From Paenibacillus stellifer (GTDB lineage: Bacteria > Bacillota > Bacilli > Paenibacillales > Paenibacillaceae), in contig NZ_CP009286.1 in the NCBI RefSeq assembly GCF_000758685.1, forward strand, positions 4,680,501 to 4,744,500: DNA of 64,000 bases, given 5' to 3'. Shown piece by piece: positions 44,640-54,639 of the stretch (position 1 is its first letter; every line of letters begins with the position of its first letter). The notes under the pieces are model-generated. The model searched no databases. It was not told the origin of the DNA and was given only the letters and a program-made list of their open reading frames with translations. The position numbers were made by a program, and so were the translations under genes.

Positions 44640-46703
44640 TTAACCTGAGCTTTCGTCCCTCGTCTCTTCCCCGTGCCACAGCTTCCGGAAGCTTTCGCTG
44701 CTGTCCAGCAGCTCCTCCGCCGTTCCCTGCGCTTCGATCTCTCCATCCGCCAGCACGATCACATGGTCCGCCCGGTTGAATGCCGCCTTGCGGTGGGAGA
44801 CGACGAGGCAGGCCGTGTTGCCCCGGATGAGGGATAATCTCTCCCACAGCCGCCGCTCCGTCTCGACATCCAGCGCGCTGGACAGATCGTCGAACACGTA
44901 CAGCTGCGCCTCGCGCACCAGCATCCGGGCGGCAGCCGTCCGCTGGGCCTGGCCGCCGGACAGCTTCACGCCGCGCGGTCCGACCATGGTATCGAGGCCG
45001 TTCTGCAGATGCGGAACGTCCTCCTCCATCACGGCGGCGTGAATCACCTGCGTGAGGCGCCCCGGCTGCTCGGGATTCCCGAGCAGGATGTTGTTCCGCA
45101 GCGTGTCGCTGTACAGCCGCGGAATCTGCGCGGTGTAGGCGCTCTGCGGCGGAACGAAGAAATCGGCGGGGCTGTCTACCCGCCGGCCGTTCCAGCGGAT
45201 GTCGCCTGCATCCGCCGTGAGAAGACCGAGCAGCGTCCGCACGAGCGTCGTCTTGCCGCTGCCGATCATCCCGGTGATGACCGTGAAGGAGCCGCGGCGG
45301 AGGTCCAGGTCGATGTTCCGGATGCCCCGTCCGGTTTCGGGATAGCGGTATGTCAGTCCGCGGACGGACAGCTCCGTAAGCGGCGGGGCTTGCGCAGGGA
45401 GCGCCTCGGCCGGACTGGCGGCGGGATGCTCACCGCCGCCAGGTCCTCCCGCGACGGTTCTCTGCGGCGGGAACTCGTCGTCTCCATCCGGATCGCTTAC
45501 ATTTGCAGATCCGCGTTCGCCGCCCCCGGAATCGCCGACTACATAGGCGGTTTCGACCGGACCGCCTCCTCCTCTCTGGCCGCCTACATAGGCAGTCTCG
45601 ACCGAACTGCCACCGTCTCTCTGGCCGCTTACATAGGCGGTCTCGACCGGACCGCCTCTTGCTGGCCGGCCCCCTCCGCCCTCGCTTTCGCGGCTGCGGG
45701 CTTTGCGCTTCCGTTCGATGCCGATTTCATTCGGCTCTGTCAGCAGCGTCGCCGGCGCGCCCTGAAGCATATTCTTGATCCGCTCGAAGCTGACGCCGAG
45801 CTGTTTATAGTAGGTCATGAAATTGCCTACATTGGAAATCAGCGTCGTTACGAAGGTCAAATAGTAGACGAACAGCGACAGATCGCCGACCGTGAAGCCG
45901 CCGCTGCGCATTTTGTACCCGGCCAGCACGAGAATAAGGCCGGTTCCCAGGTTGACGGAGTTCGTGAAAATCGACGACAGCGTCTCCGTCAGCAGCTTGT
46001 CCTTGACCATCGATTGGCGGCGCCGCTCGCTGAGGGAGACGAAGCGCTCCACGATCCGCTTCTCGGCGCCCGCCACCTGAATGGCCTGCACATTGGCGAA
46101 CATCTCGCTGATCGCTCCCGTTACCTTGGCCGTCGATTCACGGCTGGCCGCCCGGTATTTCTGGATACGGGCGGTGGCGATTTGCGCGGCGGTAACAACC
46201 AGGATCAGCGGAACGAATACGAGCACGGTCAGCTGCAGATCGATCGAGACGAGAATCCAGCTCGCAGCGATGACGAAGCCGACGAGACCGAGTGTGTCAA
46301 CAGACCAGCTGGTCGCTTCCTCCGCCTGCTCCACATCGTCCCGGAAATTGCTGATCGCCTCGCCCGGCGAACACGGAATGGCTCTGGCGCCCGGCTCCTT
46401 CAGCACATGGCCCAGCATGTTCCGTCGCAACAATGTCGTGACCCGGTAGCGGAAATTCACGTCGGTCATGAATCCGGCGTAGATCAGCGCGATCCGTCCG
46501 AGCGCGGCAGCGACAAGCAGCGCGGCGATGCCCCATACCCCATAAGGGAAGGAGTACGTCCCTTCCAGGTGATCGAAGAACGCCTTCGTCAGCAATCCGG
46601 GCACGAGCGGAGCCATATGAATCAGCGACCAGGCGAGCAGATTCAGCAAATATAGGCCTGGTCTGTACAGAATTATCCGCCAGAAGAAATGTCTTGTCTT
46701 CAT
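44640..46703 (-). CDS. ABC exporter half, heterodimeric YheH/YheI type, with repeat insertion
   Basis: 687 residues: six-helix exporter domain (about 1-320), nucleotide-binding domain (about 450-680) with Walker A GMIGSGKTT near residue 485, signature LSGGQAQR and Walker B DDLSSALD. In between lies an unusual Gly/Arg-rich linker of about 110 residues that holds three copies of a 15-residue repeat (motif VETAYV-GQR-GG), encoded at 45535-45675. The Walker B residue after the aspartate is D rather than E, so this half has a degenerate site, as usual in heterodimers. Overlaps the upstream partner gene by 4 bases. Confidence 0.88.
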   Translation of the reverse strand: MKTRHFFWRIILYRPGLYLLNLLAWSLIHMAPLVPGLLTKAFFDHLEGTYSFPYGVWGIAALLVAAALGRIALIYAGFMTDVNFRYRVTTLLRRNMLGHVLKEPGARAIPCSPGEAISNFRDDVEQAEEATSWSVDTLGLVGFVIAASWILVSIDLQLTVLVFVPLILVVTAAQIATARIQKYRAASRESTAKVTGAISEMFANVQAIQVAGAEKRIVERFVSLSERRRQSMVKDKLLTETLSSIFTNSVNLGTGLILVLAGYKMRSGGFTVGDLSLFVYYLTFVTTLISNVGNFMTYYKQLGVSFERIKNMLQGAPATLLTEPNEIGIERKRKARSRESEGGGGRPARGGPVETAYVSGQRDGGSSVETAYVGGQRGGGGPVETAYVVGDSGGGERGSANVSDPDGDDEFPPQRTVAGGPGGGEHPAASPAEALPAQAPPLTELSVRGLTYRYPETGRGIRNIDLDLRRGSFTVITGMIGSGKTTLVRTLLGLLTADAGDIRWNGRRVDSPADFFVPPQSAYTAQIPRLYSDTLRNNILLGNPEQPGRLTQVIHAAVMEEDVPHLQNGLDTMVGPRGVKLSGGQAQRTAAARMLVREAQLYVFDDLSSALDVETERRLWERLSLIRGNTACLVVSHRKAAFNRADHVIVLADGEIEAQGTAEELLDSSESFRKLWHGEETRDESSG
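45535..45675 (-). repeat. 45-bp tandem repeats inside the ABC exporter gene
   Basis: Three copies beginning ACATAGGCGG or variant at 45541, 45586 and 45631, exactly 45 bases apart. They encode 15-residue repeats in frame, so copy number can change without loss of the protein. Confidence 0.9.
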
Positions 46704-48487
46704 GCCAGCTCCTCCTCCATTCCGGCAGCCAGCATATGGCTGAACCGGGAATCCGGGTCCTTCGCCAGCGCCTCACGGGGACCGTTCTCGATCATCCGGC
46801 CGTTCTCCAGGATGAGAATTTGATCGGCACGCTGCACGGTGGCCAGCCTGTGCGCTATGATGATGCAGGTCTTCTCGGTCAGCAGGCGGCTGATCGCCGC
46901 CTCGATCCGGTGCTCCGTAAGCGGGTCAAGACGAGACGAGGCCTCGTCCAGAATGACCAGCCCCGGCTCCGTCAGGAAGACGCGGGCGAAGGCCAGCAGC
47001 TGGGCTTCCCCTGCCGATAGACCGCCGCCTCCCGAGGCCAGCTCCGCATCCAGCCCTTCGGGCAGCGAAGCCAGCCAGCTTCCGAGTCCCAGCTCCTCCA
47101 GGACAGCCGATATTCTTCCGTCTTCGATCCGGTCATCGAACAAGGTCAGATTGTCGCGGACAGAGCCTTCCAGAATTTCGATGTTCTGCGTGACAAGTGC
47201 CACCTTGCGCCGCAGCTCATGCAGCTTGCAGCTCCTTATATCGGTGCCGCCGAGCATGATGCTGCCCTCCTGCGGATCGTAGAAACGGAGCAGCAGGCGC
47301 GCGAGTGTCGTCTTGCCGCTGCCTGTGCGGCCGAGAAGGCCGAGTGTCTGCCCCGGCGCAAGCCGGAGGCGAAGATCACACAGCGTCGCCGCCTCTCCAT
47401 CCTCATAGGCAAAGGTCAAATCGCGAAATTCCACCGCAAGCGGACCATCCGGAAGCTTCGCACCGGGGCCGTCTGTAATCTTCGGCTGCGTGGACAGCAG
47501 CTCATGCACGCGCATCAGGCTGGCGTCGGCTTTCTGCAAATCTTCAAGCTGAGTGCGGATCTTCTCGATCGGCTTCGCCAGCAGCTCCGTATAATAGAAG
47601 ACCATATAAATGGAACCGATGGTCAGCGTGCCATGCCCGTTCTTCCACAGGGCGGCGCATACGAGAAAAGCCGCGGCATTGCCCAGCGTAAAGACGAGAA
47701 TCGTCGTGCTCCACATCAGAAAAAAGCCTAAAAAAGAGCGCACCCGGACCGGCAGCATCCGGCGGGCCAGCTCATAGAACCGGTTCATCACATAACCGGC
47801 CGCCCCGTTCGCCCGCGTATCCTCCGTTCCTTCCAGATGCTCGCCGATGAAGCCGTAGAATTCGGCGTTCAGCACCCGCCACTGCTTCCACGCCGGAACG
47901 GCGAATTTGCGGATGTACTGGATCAGGAAGACGGCTCCGATGACGAACAGGGTCATGGTCAGGCCGATCCAGATATTTTCCCGGAACAGTAGCGCCAGAA
48001 TCCCGATCATGAGGAGCAGATTGCCGAACAGATGAATGATGAAGCTGGAGAAAAAATTCGCAAGCGCGTTCACATCCCCGTCCACCCGCTCAATCAGCGA
48101 GCCGGAGGTCTGTGTCTTGTGAAAGCTCATGTCCAGGGACAGGCAGTGCTCCGCCAGTTCGGCCCGCAGCTTGTTCGTCGTCGACCAGCCCAGGTTTTCA
48201 CTGAAATAGGCGGCCGCTACCGACACGCCCTGTTGAAGAAGCGAGAAGACAATGAATAGACCGGCCGCGTAATAGAGCAGCTTAAGGTCTCCCTGCCCTT
48301 GTGCCGTATCGATGAAATAACGGATGATCTGCGGATTCACGAGCGCAAGCCCGATCGACGCCAGCAGCAGTACCGTCATTCCTGCCAGCAGCCGGCGCTG
48401 CGGCAGCACATAGCGGACCAGCATGTTGCGGTACAGTCCGGGACTGCGCCGAGTATCGCTCCCGCCAGGCTTATGCTTTCTTCGCAT
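46700..48487 (-). CDS. ABC exporter half, partner of the 44640 gene
   Basis: 595 residues: exporter domain (1-330) then ATPase domain with Walker A GLLGRTGSGKTT near residue 376, signature SGGGGLSAGEAQLL (an altered LSGGQ reading LSAGE) and Walker B GLVILDEASSRLDP with the catalytic glutamate. Together with the overlapping gene it forms a heterodimeric multidrug/lipid-type exporter like YheI/YheH; here the intact Walker B is in this half. The stop overlaps the next start (ATGA at 46700). GGAAAGGAAG precedes the ATG. Confidence 0.88.
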   Translation of the reverse strand: MRRKHKPGGSDTRRSPGLYRNMLVRYVLPQRRLLAGMTVLLLASIGLALVNPQIIRYFIDTAQGQGDLKLLYYAAGLFIVFSLLQQGVSVAAAYFSENLGWSTTNKLRAELAEHCLSLDMSFHKTQTSGSLIERVDGDVNALANFFSSFIIHLFGNLLLMIGILALLFRENIWIGLTMTLFVIGAVFLIQYIRKFAVPAWKQWRVLNAEFYGFIGEHLEGTEDTRANGAAGYVMNRFYELARRMLPVRVRSFLGFFLMWSTTILVFTLGNAAAFLVCAALWKNGHGTLTIGSIYMVFYYTELLAKPIEKIRTQLEDLQKADASLMRVHELLSTQPKITDGPGAKLPDGPLAVEFRDLTFAYEDGEAATLCDLRLRLAPGQTLGLLGRTGSGKTTLARLLLRFYDPQEGSIMLGGTDIRSCKLHELRRKVALVTQNIEILEGSVRDNLTLFDDRIEDGRISAVLEELGLGSWLASLPEGLDAELASGGGGLSAGEAQLLAFARVFLTEPGLVILDEASSRLDPLTEHRIEAAISRLLTEKTCIIIAHRLATVQRADQILILENGRMIENGPREALAKDPDSRFSHMLAAGMEEELA

Positions 48488-48621
48488 GAAGTTCTTCCTT
48501 TCCTGGAGAAAAGATTGCCATTCGCTGGATTTATGCGGAATACTCTCCTATTTTAAGGGTATATAACATCGGCCGCAAAGGCGAAAATCCAACAGATTTA
48601 TAACCGGTTATCCGACAATCC

Positions 48622-48663
48622 AAAAAAGCCCGACCCGGTCTCTGACGAAACTGGATTGGGCTT
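48622..48663 (-). terminator. Terminator of the collapsed REC-GGDEF gene
   Basis: Minus strand AAGCCCAATCC...GGGTCGGGCTT stem followed by six T. Confidence 0.75.
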
Positions 48664-48680
48664 GCGCGATATGCTTAAGA

Positions 48681-49002
48681 CTATTCCTCGTCAGGGGTAT
48701 ACACTTCTACACGATCCCTGCCGTTGTTCTTAGCCTGGTACAACGCATGGTCCGCCTTCTTGATCATCTCTTCGGGCCTGGAATCGGCGCCTCCCTCGCT
48801 TGTGTATATGCCAGCCGACACGGTGATGCGGATCTGCTCGCTGCCCGTGGAGAAGAGATGATCCTTGACCTGCTCCCGTATCCGTTCGCACCTGATCGCC
48901 CCGGCTGGCCGTGCAGACCGTGAACGCCTCATCCTCCAGAATATCCTGGAGCAGCCTTACGTTGTTGGGATTGTCGTCTACTACCAGCAGAGTATGGTTC
49001 AC
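48681..49002 (-). pseudogene. Collapsed response regulator-diguanylate cyclase (REC-GGDEF)
   Basis: The start (GTG at 49002 behind GGAGGGGAG) encodes the first 33 residues of a receiver domain (TLLVVDDNPNNVRLLQDIL). At about 48895-48905 the sequence jumps to the last 75 residues of a GGDEF domain in another frame (CERIREQVKDHLF, RITVSAGIYTSEGG, KKADHALYQAKNNGRDRV). The phosphoacceptor, the linker and the GGDEF active-site loop are gone. This suggests an internal deletion of roughly 600 bases plus a frameshift. A terminator remains at 48622. Confidence 0.85.
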
Positions 49003-49250
49003 TGCGGCTCCCCTCCCATCCATGTGCTAAGTTTGAGAAAGAACGCCTCATCATCCTTATATCGGCGGCCATAAGATCAAATATAAAATAACCGGGGTGA
49101 TCAGGCAAAGGATTTCCCGAAGAATTCATCAGCTGAGCTGGACTTAAGACCAGTTGAAAATACAGTCTTAGGTAGGTTTTAGCCGAAGGAATGGGAATGG
49201 TACGATCTTTTTGCAACAAATTCCAATTTCGAACGACGGAGGCTGATCTG

Positions 49251-51278
49251 ATGAAAAGGACAAAAGCCGCGGCAGGTTTGCTGGTTCTGGCGATGGCGCT
49301 TTCGGCCGCGGTGCCGGTAAATGCGCAGGCAGGCATCCATGCGGCAGCAGTAAGCAAGACGGCTCTGGATGCGAGGGCAGCGGCGGCATTTCTGGACAAA
49401 TTTTTTGAGGATGAACAAAAGGAAGCGGCGACGAGCGCGGCTGCGGTAACCGTAGTCAAGGACGGCAGCGTTATAGCAGAGGCCGGTTACGGGCAGAGTG
49501 ACAAATCGTCCGGCACCAAGGTCGATCCTGCGAGCACGCCGTTCAGAGTCGGCTCAGTGTCCAAGGTGTTTACGGTCGTCGCACTGATGCAGCTTGTCGA
49601 CCAAGGAAAGATCGGGCTTCAGGACAACATTGAGAAGTATCTCGGCGGCTACAAAATCAAGAATCCGTTCGGCAAGCCGGTTACGGTGGAGATGCTGTTG
49701 ACCCATACGACGGGCTTTGAAGTAAGAGACCCCACGGTGGCCAGCATTCTGTATGATCCTTCCGCCAAAGCGCTTACGCTTAAAGAGTCGGTGTTCGCTA
49801 ATTTCCCGCCAGTCGTGCGTGAGCCGGGAACCTCCTACATGTATGACAACTTCGCTTCCGAGGTTGTGGGCTACATCGTTCAGGAGGTCAGCGGCGAACC
49901 TTTCAACGACTATATGAACAAGCATGTGTTTGGGCCGCTAGGCATGACTTCCAGCACCTTTGATTCGGCAGGCAGCCTGGCCTCACAGCTTCCGGCGGTG
50001 TATGACGCCAGCGGTAAGGAAGCGCCGTTCTACCGCCTGTCGCCGGAAGTGCTGCCGGAAGGCAGCATGATTACAACAGCGAAGGACATGTCGCGGTTCA
50101 TGATCGCTTGGCTGAACGGCGGCAAGACGGAGGACGGGCATGCGCTCCTGTCGACTTCCTCCGTAGAAGCCATGTCGACCTACCATGTGTCGATCAACCC
50201 CGATGTCCCGGATATGACTTACGGCTTCGAAGCGCCCGCACCGCTGACGGATGCCAACGGCCGCCGCATCATTGCGAAGGGCGGCAGCATACCGGGATTC
50301 GAATCCTATATGTTCCTGCTGCCTGACGAGAAGACCGGCGTCTTCGTCTCGGCCGTGACGGGATCGGATGTAACGACGCAGCTATATGCAGCCTTCATGG
50401 ATGCCTTCTATCCCGGAACGGAGAAATTAGGCGACGCGGAGTATACGCCGCAGCCGCAGTCCGAACTCAAACGGTTCGAAGGCATTTACAGAGACCTGCG
50501 AATAGGCATCTTGCTGAACAAGGTAACGGCCAGCGGAGACGGGACGCTGACCAGCAGCAATCAGACGGGCCGGCACACGACGCTCAAGCAGGTGGGAAGA
50601 CTGCTGTTTGTCGATGAGGACGGCTACCCGATGGCGTTTAAGGAAGACAGCCAGGGCAATATCGCCTATCTGAAGTACAGCAATCCCGGCAGCTATGCGG
50701 GCCGACTGGCTGAGGGGTCCGGCTTCCCGGATGTGCCCCGGGATCATCCGTATGCCAATTACATTTACGGGCTGCAGTCGCTCGGCGTATTGACGGGCGA
50801 TTCGGCGCAGGCTTTCGGTCCCGGGGAACCGGTTACCCGGGAAGCTTTTATTCATGGAATCATGAGCCAGTTCAATCTGCCACCGTCACAGAACGAGCAT
50901 GTCTTTAAGGATGTAGCGAAATCGCCGTATGCAGCGGAGATCCAGGCGGCAGCCGAGCTCGGATTGCTGTCCGGTACAGGCAACGGCCGGTTCGAGCCGC
51001 AGCGCGTCATCAAGCGCGAGGAAGCAGCCATGATAACGCTGAAGCTGCTGCAGATTTCCGGATATCAGCCGCAGAAGAGCAGCACCAAGCTGGCGAGCGG
51101 AACTTCGCCGTGGGCGGAGGCGGCCGTGAAGACGCTCATCGATCTTCAAATGTACGGACCCGAAGTTACGGAGCAGAACGGACGGTATGACTACGGCTCG
51201 CAGAGGGGTCTGACGAGAGCGGAATGCGCCGCGATCCAGTACTCCCTGGTGCTGCCGGAACAATCGCTGATTCCCTGA
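49251..51278 (+). CDS. Surface serine hydrolase (class C beta-lactamase fold) with SLH domains
   Basis: 675 residues. Signal peptide 1-26 ending NAQA. Penicillin-binding-protein-type hydrolase at about 40-400 with S-x-x-K in GSVSKVF near residue 102, the Y-x-N in YMYDNFASE near residue 200, and GGSIPGFESYM as the third motif. Residues 400-490 are a lipocalin-like tail. From about 495 SLH repeats follow (DVPRDHPYANYIYGLQSLGVLTGD, VTREAFIHGIM, KREEAAMI), which bind cell-wall polymer. Probable surface-anchored esterase or D-peptidase. GGAGG 8 bases before the ATG. Confidence 0.87.
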   Translation: MKRTKAAAGLLVLAMALSAAVPVNAQAGIHAAAVSKTALDARAAAAFLDKFFEDEQKEAATSAAAVTVVKDGSVIAEAGYGQSDKSSGTKVDPASTPFRVGSVSKVFTVVALMQLVDQGKIGLQDNIEKYLGGYKIKNPFGKPVTVEMLLTHTTGFEVRDPTVASILYDPSAKALTLKESVFANFPPVVREPGTSYMYDNFASEVVGYIVQEVSGEPFNDYMNKHVFGPLGMTSSTFDSAGSLASQLPAVYDASGKEAPFYRLSPEVLPEGSMITTAKDMSRFMIAWLNGGKTEDGHALLSTSSVEAMSTYHVSINPDVPDMTYGFEAPAPLTDANGRRIIAKGGSIPGFESYMFLLPDEKTGVFVSAVTGSDVTTQLYAAFMDAFYPGTEKLGDAEYTPQPQSELKRFEGIYRDLRIGILLNKVTASGDGTLTSSNQTGRHTTLKQVGRLLFVDEDGYPMAFKEDSQGNIAYLKYSNPGSYAGRLAEGSGFPDVPRDHPYANYIYGLQSLGVLTGDSAQAFGPGEPVTREAFIHGIMSQFNLPPSQNEHVFKDVAKSPYAAEIQAAAELGLLSGTGNGRFEPQRVIKREEAAMITLKLLQISGYQPQKSSTKLASGTSPWAEAAVKTLIDLQMYGPEVTEQNGRYDYGSQRGLTRAECAAIQYSLVLPEQSLIP

Positions 51279-51315
51279 CCCCCGGTAGAACGTTCGGCTT
51301 CATAAGCGCATAATA

Positions 51316-51345
51316 AAGGCCCCCTCAAGCGGTTGAGGGGGCCTT
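51316..51345. terminator. Bidirectional terminator
   Basis: AAGGCCCCCTCAA/TTGAGGGGGCCTT perfect 13-bp stem, with TTTATTA on the minus side, between the SLH hydrolase and the convergent ABC gene. Confidence 0.85.
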
Positions 51346-51397
51346 GTGCATTTTGAATTACAACATTTTGAAATACAATTTACAATTTGTGGACTCT

Positions 51398-53785
51398 TTA
51401 CTCACTGCGCAGCGCTGCGACCGGATCTTTCTTCGCGGCCATCTTGGCCGGAATGGAGCCGCCGATCATCGTAAGCCCTACACTGATTACGCCAAGAATG
51501 AGCGCATGCAGCGGATTTAACTGAGCGACATTCGACAGATCCGTCAAATTTTGCAGGATCGCATTGACCGGGATCGTCAGCAGATACGTAATGCCAATCC
51601 CCAGAATGCCTGAGCAGGCCCCGATAATAAACGTCTCGGCATTGAACACCCGCGTAATATCCTTCTTGCGGGCACCCAGCGCGCGCAGCACGCCGATCTC
51701 TTTCGTCCGTTCCATGACGGAAATATACGTGATAATTGCGATCATGATCAAGGATACAACTAGAGAAATTGCGGCAAAAGCAATCAGTACCAGCGTAATC
51801 CCGTCCATAATACTGCCGGAGATGTTCGTAACGATAGCCGCCAGGTCGGTATAGATCACCTGATCTTTGGTGTCACGTCCTTCATTCCACTTGTCCAGAT
51901 AAGCGATAACCGATTCCTTGGCACTGAAGTCAATCGGGTACAGCGAGACGGAAGTTGGGATATCTGTTGCTCCCAATGACGCCAGCGCCTCCTCTTTGGT
52001 CAAGGAAGCTGCGCCTCCCGCTGCACCGGCGCCAGCGCCCATTCTCTCTAGCGGACTTCCGCCCGCTATGGCTGAACCACTGCCTGACACCTCATCAGAC
52101 AATGCCTGACCGGTCAACACGTTGAAATCTGCTTTCTGCTGTGCCAACACGATTTCCGACTTCTGCGCATCCGCTATAAAAGAAGCGGCAAGCTCGTCTG
52201 AATAGGCAATGCCCGGATTCAGCGAAGATATGCTGGTTCCTTCCTTGGCGCGAAGCACCCCAACGATGTTCAACGTCTCTGCTTTAGGACTGTTATACAG
52301 CTCCATTAAATTCGCTGCTGTTCCGTTTACGACAAATTGGTCGCCATTTTTACGGTAATAGTCATTGTTCATTACGAGCTTCAGCTTCGTTCCGACGAGA
52401 TCGCCCAGATCGATGCTGTCCACCTTATAATCCAGTCCCAGAGCAGATACCGCTGCATCGGTCAGGCGGTTATATTCGTCGACGATAAGCACAACATCGT
52501 TCTTGCTTGCAGGGAACTTACCGTCCAGCACATCATAATATTGCTCCAGATAGCTTCCCGTTTCACTTCCCTGTTTGCTGGGATACGCGGTCAGACTGAT
52601 TCTGCTCTTATCCAGAGCCGCCGCCTTTTCTCCATCCGACACCAGTACATTCATATTCACGCTGCGGGTATAAGAGATTCCATCAATGAGCGCCGGATCG
52701 ATTTTATTCAAATAGTCGATATATTCCTTGGTCAGCACATTGGTGTGCTGCCTGGAATTCTCGCTGGGGTCATAGGGATATAATTTTTTCTCTGCGGGAT
52801 AGGCGGGAAGCTTCGATTCTCCCTCGTCCGGCGGCCCGATCTGCACACTCGTTGCCGTCTGATTAATCGAGATCGGGAAGTTGGAGAGCGCCCCGGTTTC
52901 GTACGAGCTGATCTGCTTATCGAATCCATTCGACAGGGACAGGATCAAGGCAATGCCGATGATTCCGATACTTGAAGCAAAAGCGGTCAGGCCCGTCCGC
53001 CATTTCTTGGTCGCGATATTTTTACCCGATAATTTCAAGGCCGTGAAGAAGCTCATGCTGGTTTCCTTCAGCTTATAGGAGCTTGTGGTCTTCTGATTCG
53101 CCAGCGGATTGCTGTCCGATACGGCATGACCGTCCGAGAAGCGGATGATGCGGTCCGCATAGCTCTCGGCCAACTCCGGATTATGCGTAACCATGATAAC
53201 CAGCTTGTCTTCCGCGATGGTCTTGATCAGCTCCATGATTTGCTCACTGGTTTCCGTATCCAGCGCACCAGTCGGCTCATCCGCGAGAATAATATCCGGG
53301 TTGTTGGCCAGTGCACGGGCAATGGCTACCCGCTGCATCTGTCCCCCTGAGAGCTGGTTCGGTTTCTTATGGATATGATCCTTCAATCCGACCTTCTCCA
53401 GGGCTTCAAGAGCCTTACGGTGTTTCTCAGCCGAAGCCACCCCACTGAGCGTCATTCCCATTTCTACATTATCCAAGAGACTTAAATGCGAAATCAGGTT
53501 GTAACTTTGAAAAATAAAACCCACACTATTGTTACGGTATGCGTCCCAGTCACTGTCTTTGAAGTGCTCCGTCGATTGTCCGTTAATAATCAGCTCTCCG
53601 CTGTCATATTGATCAAGTCCGCCGATGATATTTAACAGTGTTGTTTTGCCTGATCCGCTTTGGCCCAGGATCGCGACGAATTCACTTTTCCTGAAATTCA
53701 GATTGATCTTATCCAGCGCAACCTGCGTGAATTCTCCAGTCCTGTAGCTTTTGGTGACGTTTTTCAATTGCAGCAATTTTTCCAC
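51398..53785 (-). CDS. ABC transporter with fused ATPase and MacB-type permease
   Basis: 795 residues in one chain. ATPase at 1-225 (Walker [10 protein letters not shown] near residue 40, [26 protein letters not shown]). Membrane helix near 265-285, a large outside domain (about 290-660), then three helices in the last 140 residues, including the FtsX/MacB core [34 protein letters not shown]. MacB-type systems use the outside domain to move or sense peptides, lipids or toxins rather than pump across in the classic way. Divergent from a two-component system with a symmetric operator between them. Confidence 0.92.
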   Translation of the reverse strand: MEKLLQLKNVTKSYRTGEFTQVALDKINLNFRKSEFVAILGQSGSGKTTLLNIIGGLDQYDSGELIINGQSTEHFKDSDWDAYRNNSVGFIFQSYNLISHLSLLDNVEMGMTLSGVASAEKHRKALEALEKVGLKDHIHKKPNQLSGGQMQRVAIARALANNPDIILADEPTGALDTETSEQIMELIKTIAEDKLVIMVTHNPELAESYADRIIRFSDGHAVSDSNPLANQKTTSSYKLKETSMSFFTALKLSGKNIATKKWRTGLTAFASSIGIIGIALILSLSNGFDKQISSYETGALSNFPISINQTATSVQIGPPDEGESKLPAYPAEKKLYPYDPSENSRQHTNVLTKEYIDYLNKIDPALIDGISYTRSVNMNVLVSDGEKAAALDKSRISLTAYPSKQGSETGSYLEQYYDVLDGKFPASKNDVVLIVDEYNRLTDAAVSALGLDYKVDSIDLGDLVGTKLKLVMNNDYYRKNGDQFVVNGTAANLMELYNSPKAETLNIVGVLRAKEGTSISSLNPGIAYSDELAASFIADAQKSEIVLAQQKADFNVLTGQALSDEVSGSGSAIAGGSPLERMGAGAGAAGGAASLTKEEALASLGATDIPTSVSLYPIDFSAKESVIAYLDKWNEGRDTKDQVIYTDLAAIVTNISGSIMDGITLVLIAFAAISLVVSLIMIAIITYISVMERTKEIGVLRALGARKKDITRVFNAETFIIGACSGILGIGITYLLTIPVNAILQNLTDLSNVAQLNPLHALILGVISVGLTMIGGSIPAKMAAKKDPVAALRSE

Positions 53786-53862
53786 TCTCCATTTCTATTC
53801 CATCCATGTAATCTTCTGTCTCTGCTCTTCTTGCTGCCCCCATTGTAAACGTCTAATATAAA

Positions 53863-53898
53863 CTCAACCTCAACTGCAGCAGTTGAGATTCAGTTGAT
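53863..53898. promoter_or_regulatory. Four-half-site operator between the ABC gene and the two-component system
   Basis: CTCAAC at 53863 and 53869 (direct repeat) and GTTGAG at 53882 plus GTTGAT at 53893 (inverted orientation). The inner pair forms a perfect 19-base palindrome CTCAACTGC-A-GCAGTTGAG (53869-53887). OmpR-type regulators bind such repeated hexamers. Located 65 bases before the regulator gene and about 80 before the ABC gene. Confidence 0.55.
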
Positions 53899-53962
53899 CT
53901 TGATGAGGTACACTTGAACTATCTATGTACGGAATACAACGACCCGCCCGGGAGGAGACCTT

Positions 53963-54639
53963 ATGTTTAATGTACTTGTCGTTGAAGATGACAGTAAATT
54001 GCGCCAGCTCTTCTGCACCGTTCTGACCCGAAATGGATACCATGCCATACCGGCAGTGAACGGCGAGGATGCGCTGGCTGTACTTGATAAAGAATTTATC
54101 GATTTGATTATTTGCGATGTTATGATGCCTCGTATGGATGGCTTCGAGCTAACGCAGACGCTTAGAGAGAACAACCAGCAGCTTCCCATTCTGATGGTGA
54201 CTGCGCGGGAGAATTTCGCGGACAAACAGCAGGGGTTCCTCGTCGGAATCGACGATTATATGGTCAAGCCGATCAATGTCAATGAAATGGTTCTCCGCGT
54301 CGGGGCGCTGCTCCGCCGGGCCAAAATCAACAATGAACGCAAGATCGCATGGGGGGGGGGGCCGTGCTGGATTACGATGAGCTTACTGTTCATCAGGGAG
54401 GGGAGAGCATAATTCTTCCGCAGAAGGAGTTCTATCTTCTCTACAAAATGATCTCCTATCCGAACAAAATCTTTACCAAACAGCAGCTGATGGATGAAAT
54501 ATGGGGGATGGATTCCGAATCCGACGAGCATACGGTAGTTGTCCATATCAACCGATTGCGTGAGCGTTTCAGGGAGAGTTCCGACTTTGAAATCGTCACG
54601 GTAAGAGGACTCGGATATAAGGCTGTGAGGCTGGGATGA
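53963..54639 (+). pseudogene. OmpR family response regulator, frameshifted at an 11-G run
   Basis: The first 129 residues are a receiver domain (VVEDDSKLRQLF, phosphoacceptor region LIICDVMMPRMDG, VTARENFADK, VGIDDYMVKPI). At 54351-54361 there are 11 consecutive G; the frame then moves from AWGGGPCW to the frame encoding LDYDELTVHQGGE, QKEFYLLYKMISYPNKIF and VHINRLRERF, a normal OmpR winged helix. A run of 12 or 9 G would give an intact 225-residue regulator. The stop overlaps the kinase start. Could be a real switch, a pseudogene, or a sequencing error in the homopolymer. Confidence 0.85.
54351..54361 (+). repeat. Run of 11 G in the response regulator
   Basis: Eleven identical bases between the receiver and DNA-binding domains, the kind of tract prone to slippage. 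The current length puts the downstream half out of frame. Confidence 0.95.

Noticed and set aside
45009..46655. 548-residue plus-strand ORF
   Set aside because: Lies antisense to a well-supported ABC exporter gene; the composition is the usual shadow of G+C-rich codons and no ribosome binding site or domain is visible.
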